This document shows, piece after piece, positions 55,796-64,000 of a DNA stretch of 64,000 nucleotides. The stretch's first letter is position 1, and every line of letters begins with the position of its first letter. This stretch comes from Acanthosepion pharaonis (taxonomy: Eukaryota; Mollusca; Cephalopoda; Sepiida; Sepiidae). The DNA is taken from positions 493,501-557,500 of the forward strand of contig CAHIKZ030000253.1 of NCBI GenBank assembly GCA_903632075.3, in the 5' to 3' direction. The translations under genes were made by a program, and so were the position numbers. The notes beneath the pieces are model-generated. The model saw nothing but the letters and a program-made list of their open reading frames with translations. It made no database searches and had not been told where the DNA came from.

Positions 55796-56654
55796 ATGAT
55801 TGCCAGTGATTAGTTAGTGGGGCATAGAAATGTAATCTTGATAGAGAGCTTGTATTGGATATGCAGTTAAACTTTGAAACGATTTCTTTATATTTCTATG
55901 CATTGATTGTGTTACTTTTGTATCGCGTTTTTAAGCCAGGGTTTTAAAACAAAGGTCATATATGTTCAGTCAGGAATGTCTCCAACCATCGAATATTAAT
56001 TTAAAAAATTCTATGCAAAGCAATAACTCATCATTCTGCTTTAAATTACTTCACATGTATCTCCTCTACTTGTAAAAATAATGTCTGCAATTTATCTTTT
56101 AGGAATTACCAACAGCTTTCTCTTTATGACTTCTTTAATCTCCACGAAGATTCTTCAAATCTGATTTGGGTTTTACCAAACCACAGGTTCCAGGGAGATA
56201 TATACATTGGGGATAGGATGTTTTGATGACAAAAAACTTGCACGACACGTGAAGAATCTACTTACTTGATCTTTTTAAGTCTATTTTCTGCGATTTGAGC
56301 TTGCGAAAAACCATATGTGGTAGCCTACCGACTCTAGAGCAACTGAGGTATGAGATAGTTTTACCTCTCCGTCACTGTGAATAATACACAAAATGGCTCA
56401 ATGACATCTCACTCACTGTAAGCACACAGGTGAGTATCTGTTCTCGCATTTTCAGTAAGTTCTGATTGGTTAACAATTTACATCAAGACCGTACAACCGG
56501 TTCCCCAATTATTCAAAATGACTGGACAGATCACGAATTTGGCAAATTTCGTTGCGATGAAATGCTGTGAAAGTCATAGAGTAAGCGTTTAACATTTGCA
56601 TAAATATGAATTGTTCTACGGCAAACATGTTCTACGCTAAATAAAGTTCGAATT
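55796..56654. other. AT-rich spacer
   Basis: Nothing recognised. Confidence 0.5.
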
Positions 56655-56705
56655 GCCAATCACCTGAAGAAGGCCGGAGCGTACAATTCGTTGAAGATTT
56701 TACAG
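56655..56705 (+). repeat. Inverted-repeat family, arm fragment
   Basis: CACCTGAAGAAGGCCGGAGC (56,661-56,680) is the arm core. The second half (CGGCCGAAAC) is replaced by TTCGTTGAAG. No tRNA-like part seen. Confidence 0.65.
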
Positions 56706-57405
56706 ATTAAAATATGAAGTCTTTCTTTCCAGAATTTAACAAACTGAATCACAGAAAATTGATTGAATAATGATATGAGTTTTATAGATAAAACTTGTCT
56801 CTAAAATGCTGAATGTATTTACATTAATCTAACGTATTCGTTATCCACTTTAATTGGAAATGACTCAATGTTAATACCTTGAACTGGTTATATCGAACCT
56901 TATTCACTGGAACGCAACATAATTCTGTTAACCTCTGGTTTAACCTTTCCATAGAAGTCGGTTCAAAAGATGAATTAAGAAGTCCCTGTTCAGATTCCAA
57001 GACTGTGGGCCAATCACTGGCAAAGAATATTTGATTATCATTGTCCAATTTCCAACTTTATCAAAGGGAACTTGGAAGAAGTAAAACATTTTGAAAATTG
57101 GCTGATTTGATAGAATTTTGTATACAATAGAAAATGTTTGGCAATGAAGCTAAAAATGCTCCAGGTAAAACTTTACAAGCTCCTTTTGATTGAGGCGTGT
57201 CTAGCTTTGTAACAGATATCTGTGCCCTATAGAAACTTCATATCAATGAGAAATAGTTAGACGATACTTCATAGAACGCTGCTTGTGTGTTAAATACATT
57301 CTTAAGTCAATATATAAGAAAAATAAAGAGGAAATATGTTAAAGTGACATTCAAGCGCCTATTGTGCATTAAAAATGAATTTTCCAATCTCTTTTAGTCT
57401 GTTCA

Positions 57406-57409
<4 letters not shown>
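56706..57409. other. Spacer with one short unassigned frame
   Basis: A 74-codon minus-strand frame (57,048-56,824) has ordinary amino-acid composition but no recognised domain. Not called as a gene. Confidence 0.4.

Positions 57410-57471
<62 letters not shown>
57410..57471. repeat. (TA)n microsatellite
   Basis: About 60 bp of TA. Confidence 0.97.
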
Positions 57472-57475
<4 letters not shown>

Positions 57476-57716
57476 TGAAGAAAATATACTGAAAAAACAA
57501 ACAAAATCCTAATATGCGATTATGCTGTTTTAATGTTTAATGTTAACTTCGGACATAAGATCAGTGTTCCGTTTAAATATGATCACGTCGTCGTCACGTG
57601 GGCGATGTCATAAAAGATTTCAGTTATCTGTTTGGATTGGTATTGCTTTTATGTCCATCGTCTTTTTCATGTTGAATTGAATATAGTCTAATGTTAATTA
57701 TGTTTTATGAATAGTC

Positions 57717-57745
57717 CTGAAGATGGCCTATTAGACCGAAAATCT
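57717..57745 (+). repeat. Hammerhead-like core string
   Basis: CTGAAGA (57,717-57,723), then TGGCC, TATTA, GACC, then GAAAA (57,738-57,742). The short stem pairs imperfectly (G-C, G-C, mismatch, C-G). Not linked to a recognised element. Confidence 0.3.
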
Positions 57746-57845
57746 TTTTCAATCTCATCAGTCTGTCTCTCTTCCTGTTAACCTATGTTTATACCCATCT
57801 CATTCTGTTCTTGCCTATCTCCGTTCATTTGTATGTGAGTCGGAT

Positions 57846-57846
<1 letters not shown>

Positions 57847-57890
<44 letters not shown>
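57847..57890. repeat. (CTAT)n microsatellite
   Basis: About 11 CTAT units. Confidence 0.96.
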
Positions 57891-57891
<1 letters not shown>

Positions 57892-58424
57892 AAGAGAGGG
57901 AAACTGACAGAAAACAAATGATAATGTTTTTTTTTTGTTAATTAGAGGCTGTTTGGAATGAAGTATTTGCTTGGTTGTAAAAGCATATTACGGGATAGGA
58001 ATGCATTTTTAAATTGTCCCTTTGATACCTGAATATATTATAAATATATTATAAACCGCTCTGAGGATTTATCAATAATATAAATTCAAATGTGTGAGCT
58101 GATTGGCCATCAAAACCCGTTTATTTGTCAAAATTGGGAAGTATCTTAGTACTTTGCACGCAGGACTGAGACAATGATTTCTTTTTCAGATGTGACAGAG
58201 TAAAACAGATTTCGATCGAATAGTAAAATACATCTTGAGTATCATTTATCAGATATTCTTGGAACTGGAAGTACATCTGTTTTCAGATATTTTTCGTATT
58301 TTGGAATAAAGGCTATTTAATATGTATATAGCATCTATGAAATGGGACAGCTTGAGAATGGAAGCCAAACATAAACACGATATCCCTTTACATTTCATAA
58401 CACAACTTATACATATATTCTGAA
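57891..58424. other. AT-rich spacer
   Basis: Nothing recognised. Confidence 0.5.
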
Positions 58425-58806
58425 GGTGTCTGTCTATATTTTGGAGATGAGGTATACATTATTTATTTTATTCGAACTATTGTCCTCATCTTTGCCATCA
58501 TATTTATTACAACGTTTCAGTCGTTGTACGCTCCGGCCTTCTTCAGGTGGTTGGAATGTCGAACTGAACCCTTTATTTCGCTCACTAGGATAGACTGTTC
58601 TTGTTCCACGAGCCATGTTTAATGGATGTCAGTTATCAGTTATCTCCTGGTAATTTCCCTCTGAAAGTTCTCCACTGCCTTAACCGACACATGGCACAGT
58701 TGATAAAGGCGTTAGTTAGATCCAGTGACAGGACACAAAGAGTGTGAGATCAACACCCGGTTAAGAACTTCCAGAGGAAAATTAACAGGAGATAACTGAC
58801 ATCCAT
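58425..58806 (-). repeat. Inverted-repeat family, copy 6, snap-back arrangement
   Basis: Left arm 58,430-58,550 with the hammerhead-like core on the minus strand (58,514-58,546; GAAAC mutated to GAAAC-like CTGAAAC). The interior matches copy 1. Then 58,618-58,682 and 58,757-58,806 are inverted repeats of each other (TTAATGGATGTCAGTTATC versus its complement) around a tRNA-like unit (58,686-58,756) with GGCACAGTTGATAAAGGC and GAGATCAACACCCGGTTAAG. So this copy folds back on itself. It joins the pogo-like fragment at about 58,803. Confidence 0.7.
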
Positions 58807-59019
58807 TAATTTCTGTTCATCACTTTTAGCATAAAACTTTAACAAGTTCTCCTCCTGCTTCTTTAGGGTGTATATAGTGGGTTGTTTCACAGCCCTCCCC
58901 CACCAGTCACCCGCTTCACTCTTACCCCCTCCCCGCCTAGCTTTACCAAACAGTTTGAATTTCTGTGCTTTCTTTTTCTTTTCACTATCTATATGCGTAT
59001 CTGCAGGACTTTTTGACAT
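58803..59019 (-). pseudogene. Pogo/jerky-like transposase N-terminal fragment
   Basis: Minus-strand frame with ATG at 59,019 (MSKSPADTHIDSEKKKKAQK), then a basic Gly-rich stretch, and PTIYTLKKQEENLLKFYAKS DEQKLM at 58,881-58,803. The last block resembles the end of the CENP-B/jerky-type helix-turn-helix found in pogo/Tigger-family transposases (TIYDLKKQ...LLKFYAESDEQ). The preceding part is more diverged than the end. The frame runs straight into the inverted-repeat element at 58,803, so the rest of the transposase is missing. A fragment, not a gene. Confidence 0.5.
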
Positions 59020-59604
59020 TTTCAATAATATCTTTACGGAGCCCAAAACAACTGGTAAGTAATCCACGAACGAAGGTGTTGCTGTGACGATGGCTAACAA
59101 AAAAACAGGAGCCCACGTAGGCTACGTATATAGGCTGGGTAACCCCACCCAGAGCAGATGAGGACACTTACAACAGCTGCATGTCACCTAGATAACCTTC
59201 CCAGTGCTTTCTTAAATGTTCCATTTGTGGCAAGCCATGTTATGAATAACTTGGGTATTTCGGATAAAGGATGCTCAACTTGTATTTGTAAAGAAAAGAA
59301 CTAATGAAATACACATTCTATTTAATGAAATACACGTTCTATTTAATATGAAAAGAATTTAGAAAAAACAAAAACAAAGAAAAAGCACAAGCAAAAAGCA
59401 TTAATATTTATTTTAAGATATTTTATTTTCAAAGAATACTTCTGTTAAATGGCAGGTGACAACGGCTATCCACCTCGACTATGGATAACATAACCTCATT
59501 ATACCAATTTGACCAAGTATAGTGAGTACGGCTACAGCTCTGAAGACATTGGTAAATCATGGAAGTCGGTGGGATTCCTTCAACAGGTGCGACAAGGTCA
59601 TGGA
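59020..59604. other. Unclassified spacer
   Basis: A GC-richer piece near 59,040-59,170, then A-rich sequence. No gene recognised. Confidence 0.45.
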
Positions 59605-60085
59605 TATGAATTTGGATTTGAATTTAAATTTAGATTTGGATTTAAATTTAGATTTGGATTTAGATTTCATTTGGATTGGAAATTGGATTTGGATTCGGAA
59701 TTGAATTTGGATCTGAAATTGGATTTGGATCTGAATTTGAATTTAGATTGGATTCGGATTTCAATTTAGATTTGGATTTGGATTTGAGTTTAGATTGGAT
59801 TTGAATTTAGATTTAGATTTGGATTTGAATTTAGATTTGGACTATGATTTGGATTTGAATTTGGATTTGCTTTTGGATTATTTTTTAATCGGTATCACCC
59901 CAAGCAAGACATTACAGCCATTATCACGCAAAGGCTTATAGTGTGAAGGGGGAATTAGGAGTTTGATTTCTATTTGGCCTCGGATTTAGATTTAGCTTTG
60001 GATTTGAATATGGATTTGAACTTGGATTTGAACTTGGATTTGAATTTGGATTTCAATTTGGATTTGGATTTGCATATGGATTATT
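59605..60085 (-). repeat. Hexamer arrays forming two LINE 3' tails
   Basis: Imperfect GGATTT/GAATTT hexamers at 59,605-59,880 and 59,982-60,085 (AAATCC/AAATTC on the minus strand). Between them lies a 95-bp piece (59,885-59,975) related to the sequence just right of the second array (60,090-60,140): ATCGGTATCACCCCAAGCAA versus ATCGGTACCACCTCAAGCAA. In LINE orientation each hexamer array follows the LINE 3' end, so these are tails of two successive copies. Asp/Leu/Asn-rich plus-strand frames are translations of the array. Confidence 0.8.
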
Positions 60086-61823
60086 ATTTTAATCGGTACC
60101 ACCTCAAGCAAGGGTTTATAAGGAGTGGGGGAATTAGGAATAGAAACATTAGTAATAGAGAGAAAGAAAAATCAATCAGGAGAACAGTAGAGAAACTTTT
60201 GCAGATTAAAGTTAGCTGGAAAGCATGGAGACAAGTGGGAGTTCCACAAGTGAGAAGTGCGGGATAGGAAACTGTTAGCATAGCAGTTAGCTCAAGTTTA
60301 AATTGATGAGATCTCGCCACCAGTCTAGTATTGCACTTAAATTCATAGTCAAGGTACCACAGTGAAGAGCTTATCCGAACAGTTACCATGAAAGTATTTA
60401 TAAGAAAAAGGCAAAGACATGCAACCTTACTGCGTTGAGCAAGTGACTGAAGCCGAGCCGCCAGATCAGGACCAATAATATTGCTGATTCTTCTTTGGAT
60501 CTTATCGAGGAGCTCTAGGAAAATAGCAGGGGAACCACGCCATATATAACAGAAATATTCTAAGCATGGACGAATGATAGACTTATAAATAGGCAAGGAA
60601 GATTCCGGAAAGAAAATTATCCCACTCGACACATTGAACCGACTTTCCGAGCAGACGATCTAGCAAGGAATTCAATCTAGTCTTTCCACCTCATTTCAGA
60701 TGAGAACATTGAAGCACTTACTTGAAGGATAGAATCAGATATACTGATGGAAGGCAGTGAAAGGGTCTCTCAGATGGTTAACTGCTGAGAGCAGTTAAGT
60801 TCTGGAGGCGTTAAAATTGACAAGATATCTTTTGCTCCAGTTAATGGCGGTCTTCAGGTCGTTTTGTACATAGGCTGTCATTTTGACCTTGTCTCACTGA
60901 TCAGCTTGTCAAAGGTTTTCGAGATGTCCGGGCTTCGGTGTTTTTAATCTAAAAACACGATAAACTCTTTCCGCAATTATTGTTAGTATATCAGCAGTTA
61001 GCCTGGAGAAATGAAAGCCGTATTGCTTTTCTAAGAAAAGGCCCTGTGATGAAAGATAACAAATCAAATCAGCATTGATTAGAAGTTTTATGGATAGGCT
61101 GTTCCTGTTTAATGGATGTTTGGAAGGAAATATCAATAGCTACCACAGAGTGATCCAAATTACCAAGAGGACAGTATTGTGAAATTTGGCAAGAGTGGGG
61201 AGAGGAGGTAAGGCATAGATCCAATAGTGAAGAATATTTCTTGGTTTGGCTAGGGAAACGTGTTGGGCAGTTCACGATTTGGGTAAGTGATTGGGCAATG
61301 GAAAAATTTAATATCTGTATACCGGCAACATCAGTACATTTAGAATGTTTCAGCCACTTGTCGTGATGAGCATTACAATCACCGAACATGTTCGCGGATG
61401 GACGGAGAGAAAGTGCCTTATCTATACTATCAGCTATTGCGTCTAATATACTGCAATCTTTGGAAGAGGAGGCGATAAAGGAAAAAGAGATAGCTGACAG
61501 AGTTTAGTAGCGAAGAACGGAAGCACATGAAAGAGTAGTCAGTGACCTAGAGATACAATTCTCAGGCCACCATTAGATTATCCCGGATGTAAACACCAAG
61601 GCCATGCATATAAATGGTGGAATCTTTTCGGCAAAGGGGAAGATACCATGGAACAAAGAATTCATTGGTTGCAATGGAATTCAAGTTGGTTTCACAAAGA
61701 GTAAAGATATCTGCCGACCGTTCCAGGAGAAAGGATTATACGCTATAGAAGTTAGAGCGGTTACCGTGAATATTGGAGAAAGAAAGATTCAGGAGGGTTG
61801 GTGGATTTTTTTTGGAGAGAGGT

Positions 61824-61873
<50 letters not shown>

Positions 61874-62045
61874 TATATAGAGAGAAAATAGAGAAGATCA
61901 CCTTATTTGTCACTATCAGCCAGTGTGTAGCCGAGAACGGAGTATAATGTGGCCTTAGGGTTGCCAACAAGAAATACACGCAGAAACACCTACCCTTGCA
62001 TGACATGTCGCTACAGGTACCCCGATATTATGTGAATGTTGATCG
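60086..62045 (-). mobile_element. CR1/jockey-like LINE, internally deleted
   Basis: Minus strand. The 5' region (62,045-61,900) matches 36,425-36,300. The endonuclease runs from about 61,790 to 61,070: LCETNLN-like, GLGVYIRDN, MFGDCNAHHDKWL (61,389-61,351; Cys replaces the usual Phe) and CPTRFPSQ, then SPHSCQISQYCPLGNLDHSV. RT is reduced to a fragment (61,136-60,909: LSSQGLFLEKQYGFHFSRLTA). The palm with YADD is deleted. The C-terminal domain is at 60,632-60,084 (YKSIIRPCLEYFCYIWRGSP, LLDKIQRRISNIIGPDLAAR, then frameshifted NHLVARSHQF-type stretches). The hexamer tail is at 60,085-59,982. Stops and frameshifts throughout; dead. Confidence 0.75.
61820..61880. repeat. (GA)n microsatellite
   Basis: About 27 GA units inside the LINE 5' part; the related LINE at 35.8 kb also has a (GA)n tract within its endonuclease region. 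Confidence 0.95.
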
Positions 62046-62413
62046 GAGCAGCTTCTTTGTATTTGGACATGAATTTAAATTTGATTAAATTCGTTTATAT
62101 TTTAGCTTGTTTTGCTTAAACGTTATTTCAGATGGATTCTCATATTCGAGTAAAACCTTTGTTTATTTAATTAAACAGTATTTTTATTTAATTACATTTA
62201 CCGGTTTGACTAGACGAGAAATCTTGTAAGAAAATAACGATTTAATTAAATAAACAGAGCATTTACTCAAATATGAGCATCCTTCTAAAATAAGATTTAA
62301 GATATATATTTTCTTTTTAGTCTCGAGTAACGCCAGCTTGGGAAAATAATATAAGATTTAATTATTTTAAACACACGCAAACATACACACACAACACACT
62401 TTTCGTTGTCCAT
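62046..62413. other. AT-rich spacer
   Basis: ATAAACG-like and TTTATTTAATTAAA strings form a loose inverted repeat (62,160-62,260). Nothing else recognised. Confidence 0.45.
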
Positions 62414-62437
62414 CTGATGAAGTCATATAGGCGAAAT
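62414..62437 (+). repeat. Hammerhead-like core string
   Basis: CTGATGA (62,414-62,420), A, GTC, ATATA, GGC, then GAAA (62,433-62,436). It has the exact consensus CUGAUGA and GAAA with a 3-bp stem. Not linked to a recognised element. Confidence 0.35.
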
Positions 62438-62508
62438 TCATTACGGCTATTATTTTCGAAACATTTTCATGAACGTTTTACCAAATGTCGGAGTTACATA
62501 GCCAAATT

Positions 62509-62510
<2 letters not shown>

Positions 62511-62540
<30 letters not shown>
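62511..62540. repeat. (CA)n microsatellite
   Basis: About 15 CA units; on the minus strand it lies at the 3' end of the truncated LINE. Confidence 0.95.
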
Positions 62541-62543
<3 letters not shown>

Positions 62544-62549
62544 TTTTTC

Positions 62550-63060
62550 TTTTTTAAGGCAATTCACCCCAAGCAAGGCGGGAGTGCCACTAGCACGCAA
62601 GAGGTTACAGAGGATTGAGAACAAGAGTAAAGGGGCGTGTTTGAGGAAAGGGTACAGAGAAGGACGGGGAACAATCTCAGGATGTTAGATGTCGATTGAC
62701 ATTACACTTGAATATTTGAAGATTATAGTCATCGGGGAAGCCATGTAAGGGGAGTGAGTTCCAAAGTGCTGGAGAAGAAGCTGTTTTGACAGTGAAAGGG
62801 TGTGACTGAGATGCCAACCTGGTAGCTCGTTTAAATTCATGTAGTCCGGGAACCAGCGAAAATAGATCGTTGGAACAGTTGCCGTGAAAATACTTGCAGA
62901 AGAGACAGAGAGAGGCCAAAGTACGTCTGTGGGATAGTGATTGTAGACTAGATGCCAGATCAGGACCTATCATCTTGCATATTCGTCTCTAGATTTTGTC
63001 AAGGACCTCGAGACCACAGCGGGAGCACCAGATCATATATGACAGCAATATTCCATGCAA
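62550..63060 (-). pseudogene. CR1/jockey-like LINE, 5'-truncated C-terminal fragment
   Basis: The minus-strand frame 62,973-62,677 reads MIGPDLASSLQSLSHRRTLA, SLCLFCKYFHGNC, FKRATRLASQSHPF and LWNSLPLHGFP, ending NVNRHLTS, the C-terminal domain of this LINE family. It is homologous to 60,500-60,200 but better preserved. Upstream 63,060-62,974 is readable only with frameshifts. The 3' UTR (62,676-62,550) contains the AAGGCAATTCACCCCAAGCA string shared with 59,890 and 60,095, then runs into (CA)n instead of hexamers. Confidence 0.75.
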
Positions 63061-63067
63061 GGACGGA

Positions 63068-63070
63068 TGG

Positions 63071-63119
<49 letters not shown>

Positions 63120-63120
63120 T
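63068..63120. repeat. (TA)n(TG)n microsatellite
   Basis: Follows the truncated LINE fragment. Confidence 0.96.
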
Positions 63121-63402
63121 ATAGTGGAACACACCTATTCTATAGTTAATAGACTCTCCCACCTATAATAAGTAGGAGTAGTAAAAGTAACGAGTGAGTC
63201 GCTCAGTGGTTCGGTCAGTCAGTCGATGCCGGACGACCGTTAGTCGGATACTAAAGTATCAGCGACCACAACTAGATTACTCTGCGTCATTACCTATTAT
63301 ATCAAGTTCCTAACGTTTTGCACGTCGAACCTATTTTAGGACCGACTTAGTGAAATACAAGCCTCCACTGTGAAACCACTCCATAACAATATGTACTGAA
63401 GT

Positions 63403-63407
<5 letters not shown>
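63121..63407. other. Unclassified spacer
   Basis: No gene or repeat recognised. Confidence 0.45.
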
Positions 63408-63439
<32 letters not shown>

Positions 63440-63540
63440 TCAACACTGACACCGTTATATATATATACACACACACACACAGTATCCCTCATATTGAGGA
63501 CATTTACCTGTAAATATAGCATACCTTCAATCTATAATTT

Positions 63541-63574
<34 letters not shown>

Positions 63575-63593
63575 ATAGATAGATAGATAGATA

Positions 63594-63670
<77 letters not shown>
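63408..63670. repeat. Cluster of (TA)n, (CA)n, (GATA)n and (GA)n tracts
   Basis: (TA)n at 63,408-63,437, TA/CA at 63,456-63,480, (TA)n at 63,545-63,571, GATA at 63,574-63,594, (TA)n(GA)n at 63,596-63,667. Confidence 0.95.
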
Positions 63671-63671
<1 letters not shown>

Positions 63672-64000
63672 CAGAGTAAGAGAGCATTATTTGTGACTTA
63701 CTATCTGCACTACTGCACTTGTAGCAACTTTTGTTGTCGAGCTCCAGGAACAGGCTTATCTATTTTCTTTTGCAAGCTAGAGATTTGGACGAAATGTCAA
63801 GCTAAAATACGTCTTTATCGCGCACTTGTGCACAGGAATGACGATACACGTGAAAAAATCAAAAAAAAAAATCTGTCCTTTGATTCAACCCAAGTGTGAG
63901 TATGTGTGTGTGTGTGAGTCTTTAATATCACCGAACTAGTGTGAGTATGTGTGTGTGTGTGTGTGTCTTTAATATCACCGAACAAGTGTGTGTGTGTGTG
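63671..64000. repeat. Window end: spacer then 51-52-bp repeat with (TG)n
   Basis: 63,671-63,880 has nothing recognised. From about 63,890, AAGTGTGAGTATGTGTGTGT then CTTTAATATCACCGAAC occurs twice and a third unit begins at 63,984, with a 50-odd bp spacing; this is a minisatellite cut by the window edge. Confidence 0.7.

Noticed and set aside
59509..60267. Asp/Leu/Asn-rich and Phe/Gly-rich repeat proteins
   Set aside because: They translate the hexamer array that is better explained as LINE 3' tails.
61604..61825. 73-residue plus-strand frame
   Set aside because: Antisense of the LINE endonuclease region, whose minus-strand motifs are recognisable.

Overview
The window reads as non-coding, repeat-dominated DNA from a metazoan nuclear genome. 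I infer a cephalopod, most likely octopus-like. The grounds are AT-rich sequence full of long (TA)n, (TATC)n and (CA)n microsatellites, tRNA-derived SINEs of the kind seen in cephalopods, and a mix of Penelope-like, Tx1, CR1/jockey-like, RTE-like, Gypsy and mariner remnants. I found no convincing host gene: no long open frame outside transposons, no credible exon chain, and no intact tRNA or rRNA gene. Most open frames in the AT-rich parts are translated (TA)n or A/T runs.

Layout. 1-7.8 kb: AT-rich sequence with microsatellites, two copies of a tRNA-containing inverted-repeat family, a 180-bp palindrome and short tandem repeats. 7.9-9.8 kb: decayed 3' half of a Penelope-like element (reverse transcriptase end plus GIY-YIG endonuclease, plus strand). 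10.1-10.9 kb: a very degenerate tandem array with a unit of about 115 bp. 11.4 kb: a 115-bp palindrome. 11.8-12.4 kb: an internally deleted mariner-type transposase. 16.1-16.5 kb: three SINE-like units in a row. 19-21 kb: pieces of two LINEs and a possible piggyBac end. 21.7 kb: a 374-bp block whose twin, with one mismatch, lies at 54.5 kb. 22.8 kb: a SINE built from 5S rRNA plus tRNA. 23-33 kb: mostly empty. 33.5-36.4 kb: a decayed LINE on the minus strand, split by the inverted-repeat family. 38.5 kb: a second Penelope-type RT fragment.

The main structure is 41,078-52,842. It is a minus-strand Gypsy LTR retrotransposon (gag, protease, RT, RNase H, integrase, all with stops or frameshifts) whose left LTR is split by a minus-strand Tx1-type LINE of about 7 kb. 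That LINE has a 594-codon ORF1 with a zinc knuckle, an 11-nt gap, and an ORF2 with APE endonuclease, RT and a C-terminal CCHC motif. It is followed head-to-tail by a second copy of its own 5' UTR joined directly to its 3' terminus.

53-64 kb: AT-rich sequence, the twin 374-bp block, an inverted-repeat copy fused to a pogo/jerky-like transposase fragment, a LINE whose 3' tail is a 280-bp (AAATCC)-like hexamer array, another truncated LINE 3' end, and terminal microsatellites.

The thread that may deserve the most attention is a recurring motif that looks like a hammerhead-ribozyme core (CUGANGA, short stem, GAAA). It appears in several unrelated-looking repeats and after the Penelope remnant. 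Penelope-like elements and the retrozymes they may mobilise are known to carry hammerheads, so these could be decayed retrozyme-like units. This comes from reading by eye and has not been tested.
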